Source: Pararhizobium sp.
GTDB lineage: Bacteria > Pseudomonadota > Alphaproteobacteria > Rhizobiales > Rhizobiaceae
Assembly: GCA_030655075.1 (NCBI GenBank)
Contig: JAURWE010000101.1
Coordinates: 124,001-188,000 of the forward strand
DNA length: 64,000 nucleotides
Reading direction: 5' to 3'
Of the stretch, positions 54,657 to 63,074 are shown piece after piece; position 1 is the first letter of the stretch; each line of letters opens with the position of its first letter. Made by a program: the position numbers and the translations under genes. The notes beneath the pieces are model-generated. The model did no database searches. It was not told the DNA's origin and saw nothing but the letters and a program-made list of their open reading frames with translations.

Positions 54657-56858
54657 TCAGAACGTCACCTTGTAGCCGAGCGAGAGGGTGCGGCCGGCGC
54701 CATTGACGATGTTGTTGCGCGTCGCACTCGCTGTCGGGTTCATATATTCCGTATCGAAGAGGTTCTCGACGCCGAAGCTCAGATCACCAGCGCCGACCTT
54801 GCGGCTGGCCAGAACGTTGACCAGCGTCGTGCCCTTGATTTCCGGCACGTTGGCGATCTTGTCGCGGCCGCTGAAGAACACGACTTCGCCGCGCAGGCTC
54901 ATCTCGTTTTCGAACACGTAGGTGCCGTAGACCATGCCGCGGAACGGCGTGGCGATGCGGTTGTTCGGCAGCCAGCTTTCGGTCGAGCCATTGCCGTCGC
55001 GATCGAAGCGGCCCTCGCGGAAGGACAGAACCGTGCCGACGGTGAAGGCCTCGGTGACGCGCTTCCAGGCGGTCGCCTCTGCCCCCCAGATCTTTTCCTT
55101 CTGCTGGGAGACGCGGTTGGTAGCAACGTCGTAGTTCACGCCCTTGTCGGAAGTCGACAGGAAGGCCGACAGGGAGCCGCCGAAATCGTCCCAGCCGCCG
55201 CGAACGCCGATTTCGTAATTGTTGACCACCTGCGGATCCGGCGCGATGCTCGCATAGCTGACCTTGAAGTCCGGCGCACCGGCGCCCGGGCACACAAGCG
55301 CACCGTAGGCATCGCATAGTTCCGCGCTGCTGTTTGCACCGGCACGGCGGGTGAAGCCGCCGATATCGGTCAGCGAAAAGCCCTGGGAGTAGCCGCCGAA
55401 GGCCTGCAGTTCGGTGGTGATATCGAAGGTGCTGCCGAGATTGAGCGTCAGGTTGTCATAGATAAAATCGCCGCCGATGACGTCGATGGCCGGGTAGACG
55501 CGGCCGAGCGAATAGATCGCCGGACGGCGGAAATCAGCGACATTGAGGAAATAGCGCTCGTAGCGGGCACCCGCCTGAACGTTGAAGCGGTCGGTGACGG
55601 GAATCTGCAGCTGCGCGAAGGCGGCCACGGAGTTCTGCGTCATCGGGCTGATGATATCCCAGCCGTTTTGAAGCTTCTGGTAGGTATTGTCGTAGACGTA
55701 ATCGAGGCCCCACGTCAGGGCCATGCCGTCGCGCAACTCGTCGAGCGGCGTTGCCACCGTCGCATTCAGGCCGGCCCGTTCACTGAAGAGCGTGCCTTGC
55801 GCAAAATCGGCCTGCGGCCGTGCCATGCTGCCGGAATAATAGACCTGGTTGTTGACGGCATTGTCGTAGCGCGTGAAGGGGAAGCGCTTTTCCATGTCGT
55901 TGTAATAGGCCTTCACATCCAGTGCGCCGAGCGCAAAGGCGCTGTCGGAGAAGCTGGCGCTCAGATATTTCGAATTCTCGGTGACCGGTTCGCCAAGATA
56001 AGGCGCGTTGAAATCGGGAACGGCCGGGTTGGCCAGATAGTTGGAGAACCAGTCCGGGTCCTGCTTCAGGTTGACGAGTTCGCCGGTGATCTCAAAGCGG
56101 CGGGTGTCGTCCTCGTAGCCGAGCCGTGCGTAAAGATTGCTGAAATCGGTGCGGTCGCCACCACCTTGGCCGAGCATGCCGTCGGATGTCAGTTCGCGGC
56201 CAGCGCCATCATAGGTGCGGCGTACCTTTTCGCCTGTCGCCGATATGAAATAGTCGAAGTTGCCGACCTTCTGCGCGGCGGATATCGAAACTTCCGGCCC
56301 GACGGACTTGCCGAGGTTCTCGGTGAAGGCGCGGGCCTTGGTCTCGACCGTGATCACAGGCTTGGTATCCACGCCCTTCTTGGTGATGAAGTTGATGGTG
56401 CCGCCGGTGCTGCCGGAGCCGTACAGGCTGCTGGCGCCATTGACGACTTCGATGCGCTCGACGGTGCTGAGATCGATCAGCGACAGGACACGCGAGACGT
56501 CGCGCAATGGCGTGTTGCGCGGAACGCCGTTGACCAGCACCAGCACGCTGCGGCCGCGGAAGGTTTCCGACGCACCGGACATTGTCTGGTTGGCAACCGA
56601 GAAGCCGGGCACCAGCTTGGAAATCAGCGTTGCCGGATCGCTGCTGAGCTTGGTTTGCTCGGCAATATCGGCTTCCTCGATGACGATGACGGAGCCTGGA
56701 ATGCTCGAAACCGGGCGGGCGGACCGGGTTGCGGTGACGACCAGCGTTTCCAGCGCCGTGGCATTGCCGGCATTTTCCTGATCCTGCGCATGCGCCGGCG
56801 ACAGCGCCATCAAGGGAAGAAGGGCAAGCGCCGTTCCGGCGAGCAAAGTGCCACGCAT
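54657..56858 (-). CDS. TonB-dependent siderophore receptor
   Basis: A 733-residue outer-membrane receptor. A signal peptide (about 1-25, cleavage after AHAQ-like region) precedes a TonB box (ETLVVTATR), a plug domain (about 45-155, with GSGSTGGTINFITKKG) and a 22-strand barrel that ends in the outer-membrane signature LSLGYKVTF with terminal Phe. The start at 56858 is chosen because AGGAG lies 7 bases upstream; alternatives at 56864 and 56882 are less well spaced. It is the first gene of the uptake operon, divergent from an AraC regulator. The arrangement matches rhizobactin-type RhtA receptors. Confidence 0.92.
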   Translation of the reverse strand: MRGTLLAGTALALLPLMALSPAHAQDQENAGNATALETLVVTATRSARPVSSIPGSVIVIEEADIAEQTKLSSDPATLISKLVPGFSVANQTMSGASETFRGRSVLVLVNGVPRNTPLRDVSRVLSLIDLSTVERIEVVNGASSLYGSGSTGGTINFITKKGVDTKPVITVETKARAFTENLGKSVGPEVSISAAQKVGNFDYFISATGEKVRRTYDGAGRELTSDGMLGQGGGDRTDFSNLYARLGYEDDTRRFEITGELVNLKQDPDWFSNYLANPAVPDFNAPYLGEPVTENSKYLSASFSDSAFALGALDVKAYYNDMEKRFPFTRYDNAVNNQVYYSGSMARPQADFAQGTLFSERAGLNATVATPLDELRDGMALTWGLDYVYDNTYQKLQNGWDIISPMTQNSVAAFAQLQIPVTDRFNVQAGARYERYFLNVADFRRPAIYSLGRVYPAIDVIGGDFIYDNLTLNLGSTFDITTELQAFGGYSQGFSLTDIGGFTRRAGANSSAELCDAYGALVCPGAGAPDFKVSYASIAPDPQVVNNYEIGVRGGWDDFGGSLSAFLSTSDKGVNYDVATNRVSQQKEKIWGAEATAWKRVTEAFTVGTVLSFREGRFDRDGNGSTESWLPNNRIATPFRGMVYGTYVFENEMSLRGEVVFFSGRDKIANVPEIKGTTLVNVLASRKVGAGDLSFGVENLFDTEYMNPTASATRNNIVNGAGRTLSLGYKVTF

Positions 56859-57083
56859 GGTCATACTCCTGAATTCATTCACGACGCACGCCTTTGCATG
56901 TTGCCGCGCATGCGGTATGCCTCTGGTCCCCGGCGTGTAAACCGTTTAAAGATGTCATTCACAGTCATGTTTTATCCGCCTTAAATCAGGCCCGCTTGGA
57001 TCGCAGCGAATCTTCCTAGGTCTGCAGCGAAGCCGAGAGATCAGAACGAAGTATGTTGCATTTTCGTCACATAGCGCCTGCCC

Positions 57084-58034
57084 ATGCCGATTGACGCGAT
57101 CCGACCCGTGCATTTCAATACAGAGGGGCTCGGCACCGGCGACAGCCTGTCACTCTGCGCGGAGAAACTGGGCGCGGTCATCGGGCCCGGCCGGATCGAC
57201 AGTTTCGGGGCCGATCTCACCGGCACGCGCGGTATTTTCTGCAGTCTCGAGAAGCTGCGGGTGATGACGGTGTTCTTCACACCGCAGGCCACGGTGATTC
57301 AGAGCAGCGGCGTACCTGGGTCTGACGACGTGGTGATGCTGCGCAGCATGGAAGGGCCGCTGACCGTCCGCCAGGCGGGCGTCGAGATCGTCGCCGAGAT
57401 CGGCGACTTCATGTTCATGCCCGCCGCAGAACCGTTCGAATGGCTGCTGCCGGAGGGCGGGCGCATCGACTGCGGCCTGCTGCCGTCGGCAACACTGCCG
57501 GTGGCGCGCGAGCATCTGCCTCGGATCTTCCTGCGGACCATTCCGAAATCGTTTCCGCCACTGCAGTTGCTGATCACTTACGGCGCCTATCTCCTGATGC
57601 GCGGACCGCATTCGGACGAGGAAGCCGAGATGATGAACGCGCATTTCACCGAGATCCTGCCGCTGGTGATCGGCTATCTCTACGACGGCAAGGGCGGCGG
57701 CAACCGGCCCGACCGCTTGGCGTCCATCAAGGCGCATATTGACAAGAACCTGCCGGATCAGGCGCTGTCTGCTTCCGCTATCGCGCAGATCCACGGGGTG
57801 ACACCGCGCTATGTGCAGCTGCTGTTCCAGCAGGACGGGACGACGTTTTCGAAATATCTGCTGGACCGGCGGCTGGCGGCGGCCCGGTCGATGATCGGCA
57901 GGCTGGGAGACGAGCGGCCGATCAGCACGATCGCCTACGATGTAGGCTTCGGCGACCTGTCTTATTTCAACAGGACGTTCCGGCGGCGCTACGGCGCATC
58001 GCCGACGCAGCTGCGCCGTAGACCGACGGCCTGA
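57084..58034 (+). CDS. AraC-family transcriptional regulator (RhrA-like)
   Basis: A 316-residue regulator with an N-terminal sensing domain (AraC-binding-like, about 20-190) and two HTH motifs in the C-terminal domain (about 215-310): ALSASAIAQIHGVTPRYVQLLFQQDG and PISTIAYDVGFGDLSYFNRTFRRRYG, both in outline. It is divergent from the TonB receptor gene, the layout of rhrA with siderophore uptake genes in Sinorhizobium, so it probably activates the receptor-permease operon when the siderophore is present. I found no clear iron-responsive operator in the 225-bp gap. Confidence 0.88.
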   Translation: MPIDAIRPVHFNTEGLGTGDSLSLCAEKLGAVIGPGRIDSFGADLTGTRGIFCSLEKLRVMTVFFTPQATVIQSSGVPGSDDVVMLRSMEGPLTVRQAGVEIVAEIGDFMFMPAAEPFEWLLPEGGRIDCGLLPSATLPVAREHLPRIFLRTIPKSFPPLQLLITYGAYLLMRGPHSDEEAEMMNAHFTEILPLVIGYLYDGKGGGNRPDRLASIKAHIDKNLPDQALSASAIAQIHGVTPRYVQLLFQQDGTTFSKYLLDRRLAAARSMIGRLGDERPISTIAYDVGFGDLSYFNRTFRRRYGASPTQLRRRPTA

Positions 58035-58043
58035 TCCTTTCGA

Positions 58044-58424
58044 TCAGACCGTGCGATCCTTCGGCCAGTTCGTCAGGCGGCCATATTCGTTTGGCTCCGT
58101 CTGGCTGGGCCAGACGCAGAAGGCGATCAGCGCGATGAAGCAGATGGCCGGGATGAACAGGCAGATGGTGATGGGGCCGGGCACCCCCATGTCGTGCAGG
58201 CGCTTGATGGTCAGCATGACCGAGGAGACGGTCGAGGCGATGCCGACGGCAAAAAAGAACAGAACGGCCAGACCGGCCACCGCCTGATTGTCCTCGTAAC
58301 GGACGATCACGACGATCGGCAGGCTGACGAGCAGCAGCCAGAACAACCAGGCCAGCGCATAGGGCTTGCGCCCCAGACGCCCGGAGGGGCTGAAGAACAG
58401 CCAGGCCATGGTTGGTTCGCGCAT
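58044..58424 (-). CDS. DUF805 domain-containing membrane protein
   Basis: A 126-residue inner-membrane protein with about four hydrophobic segments. MAWLFFSPSGRLGRKPYALAW, IKRLHDMGVPGPITICL and WPSQTEPNEYGRLT are the DUF805 landmarks. The ATG at 58424 gives the fuller N-terminus, 58409 is the alternative. It follows dapD by 13 bp on the same strand, so the two are co-transcribed. Function is unknown. Confidence 0.85.
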   Translation of the reverse strand: MREPTMAWLFFSPSGRLGRKPYALAWLFWLLLVSLPIVVIVRYEDNQAVAGLAVLFFFAVGIASTVSSVMLTIKRLHDMGVPGPITICLFIPAICFIALIAFCVWPSQTEPNEYGRLTNWPKDRTV

Positions 58425-58437
58425 CTCGGCCAAGGGC

Positions 58438-59295
58438 TCAGTCCCGAAGCAGTTCGTTGATGCCGGTCTTGGAGCGGGTCTTTTCATCGACGCGCTTGAC
58501 GATGACGGCGCAATAGAGGTTCGGCGCGACGACTCCGTTCGGCATGAGGTTGCCCGAGCCCATGGACCCAGCCACGACGACCGAATAGGGCGGCACTTCG
58601 CCATAGGTGACGTCGCCGGTGGCGCGGTCGACGATCTTGGTCGACTTGCCGATGAACACGCCCATGCCGAGGACCGAGCCTTCACGCACGATGCAGCCTT
58701 CGACGACTTCCGAGCGGGCACCGATGAAGCAATTGTCCTCGATGATCGTCGGGCCGGCCTGCATCGGCTCCAGCACGCCGCCGATGCCGACGCCGCCCGA
58801 CAGGTGGACGTGCGCGCCGATCTGGGCGCAGGAGCCGACGGTCGCCCAGGTATCGACCATGGTGCCCTCGCCAACATAGGCGCCGAGATTGACGAAGGAC
58901 GGCATCAGGATGGCGTTCGGAGCGATATAGGCCGAGCGGCGGACGATGGCGTTCGGCACGGCGCGGAAGCCGGCCTTTTCGAATTCGTTGACGCTCCAGC
59001 CGTCGAACTTGGAGGGAACCTTGTCCCACCAGGAGGCTTGACCCGGGCCACCCTTGACGATTTCCATCGGGTTGAGGCGGAAGGACAGGAGCACGGCCTT
59101 CTTCAGCCACTGATTGACCGTCCAGTTGCCATCCACGCCTTTTTCCGCGACCCGAACCTTGCCGCCGTCGAGCAGATTGAGGGCCGTTTCGACCGCATCG
59201 CGGACTTCCCCGCGCGTCGATGTGCTGACGGCATCGCGATTGTCAAAAGCGGTATCGATGGTCTGCGACAGGGAAGCAAGATCGTGGGTCGTCAT
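58438..59295 (-). CDS. dapD: 2,3,4,5-tetrahydropyridine-2,6-dicarboxylate N-succinyltransferase
   Basis: A 285-residue left-handed beta-helix transferase that succinylates tetrahydrodipicolinate in the diaminopimelate/lysine pathway. Hexapeptide repeats are visible from about 110 to 240, and RAVPNAIVRRSAYIAPNAILMPSFVNLGAYVGEGTMVD (outline) and GSCAQIGAHVHLSGGVGIGG are the DapD signatures. DapE is at 40285-41481. The separation of dapD from dapE by the accessory region supports an insertion here relative to the tighter dap arrangement of related genomes. Confidence 0.96.
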   Translation of the reverse strand: MTTHDLASLSQTIDTAFDNRDAVSTSTRGEVRDAVETALNLLDGGKVRVAEKGVDGNWTVNQWLKKAVLLSFRLNPMEIVKGGPGQASWWDKVPSKFDGWSVNEFEKAGFRAVPNAIVRRSAYIAPNAILMPSFVNLGAYVGEGTMVDTWATVGSCAQIGAHVHLSGGVGIGGVLEPMQAGPTIIEDNCFIGARSEVVEGCIVREGSVLGMGVFIGKSTKIVDRATGDVTYGEVPPYSVVVAGSMGSGNLMPNGVVAPNLYCAVIVKRVDEKTRSKTGINELLRD

Positions 59296-59487
59296 CGGAA
59301 TTCCTTAAACTTCGACATCTATCGTCTGTTTTAGCATTGCCGGATCGGCATCCGGTTCCGGATGCGACAAGTAGAGCAAGATTCCGAAAAGAAAAAGCCT
59401 TTTCCAGACGTTTCCTGCCAGCTACTGAGAGTGGAAGCATTTCCCGATTCCGTCCGGTACGGACAGGTCGAGAGCAGAGGACACGAG

Positions 59488-60387
59488 ATGGCGAGAATGA
59501 AGAAAAGCAGCCTGCGGCGCAAGGACGGAGTCTGGGATCCGCTGGCCGACAGCAGCTTCGACAAGAAGCGTGCGGAAGGTGTGCCGAAAACGCCGCAATC
59601 GGCGTCACCGGCCTACCGTCTCGCCTATGCCGACGACGATTTTCTCTGCAGCGAGGAGTTGCGCCCCGTGCGGCTGCAGCTGGAGTTGATGAAGGTCGAG
59701 ATGAGCCTGGCCGAGCGCGGCATCAAATCGACCATCGTCATGTTCGGCGGCGCCCGCATTCCCGAGCCCGGCGGCGATGCCTGGGCGGCCAAGAACGAGA
59801 CCCAGCGGAAAAACCTGACGGCGGCTTCCGTCTATTACGACGAGGCGCGCAAATTCGCCCGGCTGTGCTCGCAGCATTCGGCGCGGCACGAATACAAGGA
59901 ATATGTCATCGTCACCGGCGGCGGGCCAGGCGTGATGGAGGCAGGAAACCGCGGAGCTGCCGATGTCGGCGCGCCCTCGATCGGGCTCAATGTCGTGCTG
60001 CCGCACGAGCAGGCGCCGAACGCCTATGTGACGCCGGACCTGTCCTTCAACTTCCACTATTTCGCCATCCGCAAGATGCATTTCCTGCTGCGGGCCAAGG
60101 CGATCACCGTCTTTCCCGGCGGCTTCGGCACGCTCGACGAACTGTTCGAGACGACTACGCTGATGCAGACCGGCCGCATGGCGCTGGTACCGCTCATTCT
60201 GTTCGGGGAAAAATTCTGGCGCAAGATCATCGATTTCGAAGAACTTGCCGCCTTCGGCACAATCGCGCCGAATGATGTCGATCTGGTGAAGTTCGTCGAT
60301 ACCGCCGACCAGGCATGGGACATCATTGCGCGGTTTTACGCGACCGTCGATCCTAACAACGTGGAAGTGGCCTCCGGCAAACGATAA
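59488..60387 (+). CDS. LOG family protein (TIGR00730 Rossmann-fold)
   Basis: A 299-residue protein with the LOG motifs: VTGGGPGVMEAGNRGAADVG (about 149-168) and FPGGFGTLDELFE (about 210-222). LOG enzymes hydrolyse cytokinin riboside 5'-monophosphate or other nucleotides to release base. The protein has an N-terminal extension of about 70 residues before the fold, common in alphaproteobacterial homologues. The ATG at 59488 is preceded by an AGAGG site and fits the extension; the frame begins earlier. Activity on cytokinins is a family inference. Confidence 0.88.
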   Translation: MARMKKSSLRRKDGVWDPLADSSFDKKRAEGVPKTPQSASPAYRLAYADDDFLCSEELRPVRLQLELMKVEMSLAERGIKSTIVMFGGARIPEPGGDAWAAKNETQRKNLTAASVYYDEARKFARLCSQHSARHEYKEYVIVTGGGPGVMEAGNRGAADVGAPSIGLNVVLPHEQAPNAYVTPDLSFNFHYFAIRKMHFLLRAKAITVFPGGFGTLDELFETTTLMQTGRMALVPLILFGEKFWRKIIDFEELAAFGTIAPNDVDLVKFVDTADQAWDIIARFYATVDPNNVEVASGKR

Positions 60388-60388
60388 A

Positions 60389-60417
60389 GCGCGCGGAGTT
60401 TTGCCGCGCGCCTTTTT
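60389..60417 (+). terminator. Intrinsic terminator after the LOG family gene
   Basis: An 8-bp perfect stem GCGCGCGG / CCGCGCGC with a 7-nt loop and TTTTT tail follows the stop codon by 1 bp. It also separates the LOG gene from the convergent EF-hand gene. Confidence 0.88.
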
Positions 60418-60434
60418 CGGTTCCTTGGACAGGC

Positions 60435-61391
60435 TTATTTCTTGCCGAAATCCGCAGCGTCGATGAAGCCGTCGGCATTCTTGTCGCGGCGCTTGAAGAT
60501 TTCGCCGGCGGCGCTTGCCACTTCCTGCTTGCTGAGCGAGCCGCTCTTGTCCGTGTCGGCACGCTCGAACATCTTGCCGGCGCCGGGAAGCATGCCGACG
60601 CGGGCTTCGCGCAGCTTTTCACGGGCTTCCGTGCGGCCTTCGCCTTCCGACGCTTTCACCTCACGCCAGGCCTTGCGGGCCTCGTGGAAGGCTTCGCGCT
60701 TGGCCTTCAACTCGTCCTTGCTGACCTGGCTGTCCTTGTTGGTGTCGAATTGGTCGAAGGTCAGCGCAGCCTTCTGCACGAGCTCCTCCTGCGAGATCTT
60801 GCCATCCTTGTTGAGGTCGAGGCGCTGCAGCATGCGTTCGGCGCGCTGTTCGCGCTTGCCATGCCTGTCCCCATGGCCCTTGCCGCCGAAATCGGCTGCG
60901 TCGAGAAAGCCGTCATCACCTTTGTCGCGGCGCTTGAACACGGCGTCCGCAGCGTTGGCAACTTCCGTTGCGCTCAGGGTGCCGTTCTTGTCGGCATCGG
61001 CCTGATCGAACATCTTGCCGACACCCGGCAGCATGCCCGGACGTTCAGCGCGCAGTTTCTCGAGCGCCTGCGTCTTGGTATCGCCTTCGGTCTTGCGCGC
61101 TTCGTGCCAGGCCTTGCGGGCCTCGTGGAACGCGTCGCGCTTGGCCTTGATCTCGGCCTTGGTCACCTCGCCATTGCCATCGGCATCATAGGCCTTGAAG
61201 GTGGCGGAGACATTAGTCTTGAACTCGTCCGGCGAGACCTTGGCATCCTTGTTCGTGTCCAGGCGCTCGATCATACGTGCGCCGTCCCGATTACCGTGCT
61301 TGCCGTGTTTGGCAGCGAAGGAGGCGGTCGAGAAACCAGTCAGCGCGAGGCTGACGGCGGCCGCACCGAGGATCAAATGTTTCGTCTGCAT
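60435..61391 (-). CDS. Secreted EF-hand calcium-binding protein with internally duplicated four-hand unit
   Basis: A 318-residue protein. A signal peptide (about 1-28, MQTKHLILGAAAVSLALTGF) is followed by two similar blocks. Block 1 has the loops DTNKDAKVSPDE, DADGNGEVTKAE, DADKNGTLSATE and DKGDDGFLDAAD; block 2 has DLNKDGKISQEE, DTNKDSQVSKDE, DTDKSGSLSKQE and DKNADGFIDAAD. Most positions 1, 3, 5, 9 and 12 fit calcium coordination. AFHEARKAW and GMLPG spacers recur in both blocks. The exported location suggests a periplasmic calcium buffer or signalling protein; no partner is evident. Confidence 0.9.
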   Translation of the reverse strand: MQTKHLILGAAAVSLALTGFSTASFAAKHGKHGNRDGARMIERLDTNKDAKVSPDEFKTNVSATFKAYDADGNGEVTKAEIKAKRDAFHEARKAWHEARKTEGDTKTQALEKLRAERPGMLPGVGKMFDQADADKNGTLSATEVANAADAVFKRRDKGDDGFLDAADFGGKGHGDRHGKREQRAERMLQRLDLNKDGKISQEELVQKAALTFDQFDTNKDSQVSKDELKAKREAFHEARKAWREVKASEGEGRTEAREKLREARVGMLPGAGKMFERADTDKSGSLSKQEVASAAGEIFKRRDKNADGFIDAADFGKK

Positions 61392-61526
61392 GGGCTGTTC
61401 CTTTCAATCGAATTTTCCAGTCTTCGAAAGGCAGGATAGGCGAATGCAGGCGATGCGCCAGTTACAAATTGGTAATTTAACCCTTTGACAAAAAAGGGGA
61501 ATTTCTGTGTTCGCAATGTGTCTGAA

Positions 61527-62246
61527 CTACAGCTGGAGCTGGGCCAGGACCGCATTCAGGAAGGCCGTCAGATCCTCGCTGACATAGTCGATGTGATCGT
61601 CCGTATCGTTCGAGCGCTCCCAGCTTTCTGCAAAGGTATATTCGAGATTGCGCGGCACCAGGAGCACGGTCTTCATCCCGAGCGCACGCGGCACGATGAG
61701 GTTGCGCGGCAGGTCCTCGAACATGGCGGCATGCTTGGTATCGACCCGGTGCAGGCTCATGAACTTGTCATAGGTGGCACCGGCAGGCTTCGGCACATAT
61801 TCGGCCGCGACGATGTCGAAGATATCGTCGAAATGATCGAGAATGCCGAGCGCCCGTGCCGTCATCTCGGCATGGGCAACACTGCCGTTGGTAAAGATGA
61901 ACTTGCGGCCAGGCAGCGCCTTGATCGCCTCGCCCAGCGCCGGATCGGCGGGCACGACGCTGTAGTCGATCGCGTGCGCCTTTTCGAGGAAATCGTTCGG
62001 ATCAATGCCATGATGCAGCATCAGCCCCTGCAGCGTCGTGCCGTGATCGCGGTAATACTGTTTCTGCAGCAGCTTGGCCTTGTCCGGCTCGAGCCGCAGC
62101 AGCGTCGCCACGAAAGCCGTCATGTTTCTGTCGATCTGGGCAAAGAGATCGACGTGGTGCGGATAGAGCGTGTTGTCGAGATCGAACACCCAGTCGGTGA
62201 TGTGGGCGAAATCGGACGGCAAAGGAAGGGTCGGGCGCTGTTTCAT
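61527..62246 (-). CDS. HAD-superfamily pyrimidine 5'-nucleotidase
   Basis: A 239-residue HAD hydrolase of the SDT1/pyrimidine 5'-nucleotidase group. Motif I is VFDLDNTLYPHHVDLF (about 18-33), motif II FIFTNGS (about 114-120), the conserved Lys is in VPKPAGATYDKFM (about 150) and motif III/IV MFEDLPRNL. Start is the ATG at 62246; the frame is open about 50 codons further, antisense to the next gene's leader. It hydrolyses UMP/CMP-type nucleotides by family inference. It lies between the EF-hand gene and a divergent M15-like gene. Confidence 0.9.
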   Translation of the reverse strand: MKQRPTLPLPSDFAHITDWVFDLDNTLYPHHVDLFAQIDRNMTAFVATLLRLEPDKAKLLQKQYYRDHGTTLQGLMLHHGIDPNDFLEKAHAIDYSVVPADPALGEAIKALPGRKFIFTNGSVAHAEMTARALGILDHFDDIFDIVAAEYVPKPAGATYDKFMSLHRVDTKHAAMFEDLPRNLIVPRALGMKTVLLVPRNLEYTFAESWERSNDTDDHIDYVSEDLTAFLNAVLAQLQL

Positions 62247-62377
62247 GGCCGACTTATGACATGAGGCGGCCGTCCGGCAAACGGGAAATGTGCGTGATGA
62301 CCGACGAAGCGGACAGCAAGAAGCGGGTGGCGCCGCTACTGCCGCCGCTCTAGCATCCTGCGCCAAAGGAGATGTCG

Positions 62378-62980
62378 ATGAACAAGCCGGGATCAATGCG
62401 CGGACTGGAAACGCTTGGCCGCACGCGGCTCTCGCAGAACTTCTATTTCCGCGATTTCCTGCATTCGGAGATCGGCAGCTTCTATGGAATTGCCAATATT
62501 CCTGACGATCCCGATCTCGCTATCGAGACCGGGACACGGCTTTGCACCGACCTGCTGGAGCCGCTTCAGGCAAAATTCGGCCGGCTTCATATCCGCTCGG
62601 GCTACCGCTGCGCCGCGCTCAATGCCTTTGGCAACAGCAACAGACTTAACTGCGCTTCGAATGAAAAGACCGCCGCCGATCACATCTGGGACATGCGCGA
62701 CAACAACGGTTTCAAGGGGGCGACAGCCTGCATCGTGCTGCCATCGGTCCATGACCGATTTCCAGAAGACGGCGGCTGGCAGGGGCTGGCCTGGTGGATC
62801 CACGACCACTTGCCCTATGGCTCGCTCTGGTTCTTTCCGAAACTGTGGGCGGTCAACATCCAGTGGCATGAAAGACCGGTTCGCGAAATCCGGAGCTATG
62901 CCGCGCCACGCGGGTTTTTGACGAGGCCCGGAATGGACAACCACGGCGGCGATCACGCGGACCTGTACCGGGGCTTGTAG
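62378..62980 (+). CDS. Peptidase M15-like hypothetical protein
   Basis: A 200-residue protein with no signal peptide. RSGYRCAALNAFGN (about 70-83) resembles the SGYRs-N segment of zinc D-Ala-D-Ala carboxypeptidases (M15), and ADHIWDM plus NIQWHE could supply His/Asp/His ligands, but the spacing of the first His and Asp is shorter than usual. This may be a divergent or inactive relative. The ATG at 62378 is 6 bases after AAGGAG; an ATG at 62372 touches the ribosome site. It stands alone between the HAD nucleotidase and the caspase-like gene. Confidence 0.7.
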   Translation: MNKPGSMRGLETLGRTRLSQNFYFRDFLHSEIGSFYGIANIPDDPDLAIETGTRLCTDLLEPLQAKFGRLHIRSGYRCAALNAFGNSNRLNCASNEKTAADHIWDMRDNNGFKGATACIVLPSVHDRFPEDGGWQGLAWWIHDHLPYGSLWFFPKLWAVNIQWHERPVREIRSYAAPRGFLTRPGMDNHGGDHADLYRGL

Positions 62981-63074
62981 CCCCCGAAATGGTTTGTCAG
63001 AGACGGTGTAATTGCCCGAATAATCTGCATGCTGAAACGTCTTGATACCGTTAAAATAAAAATCTGGGGGACCC

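Noticed and set aside
56859..57083. RirA iron-responsive operator between the TonB receptor and AraC genes
   Set aside because: No TGA...TCA inverted pair with the expected spacing was found by eye on either strand.
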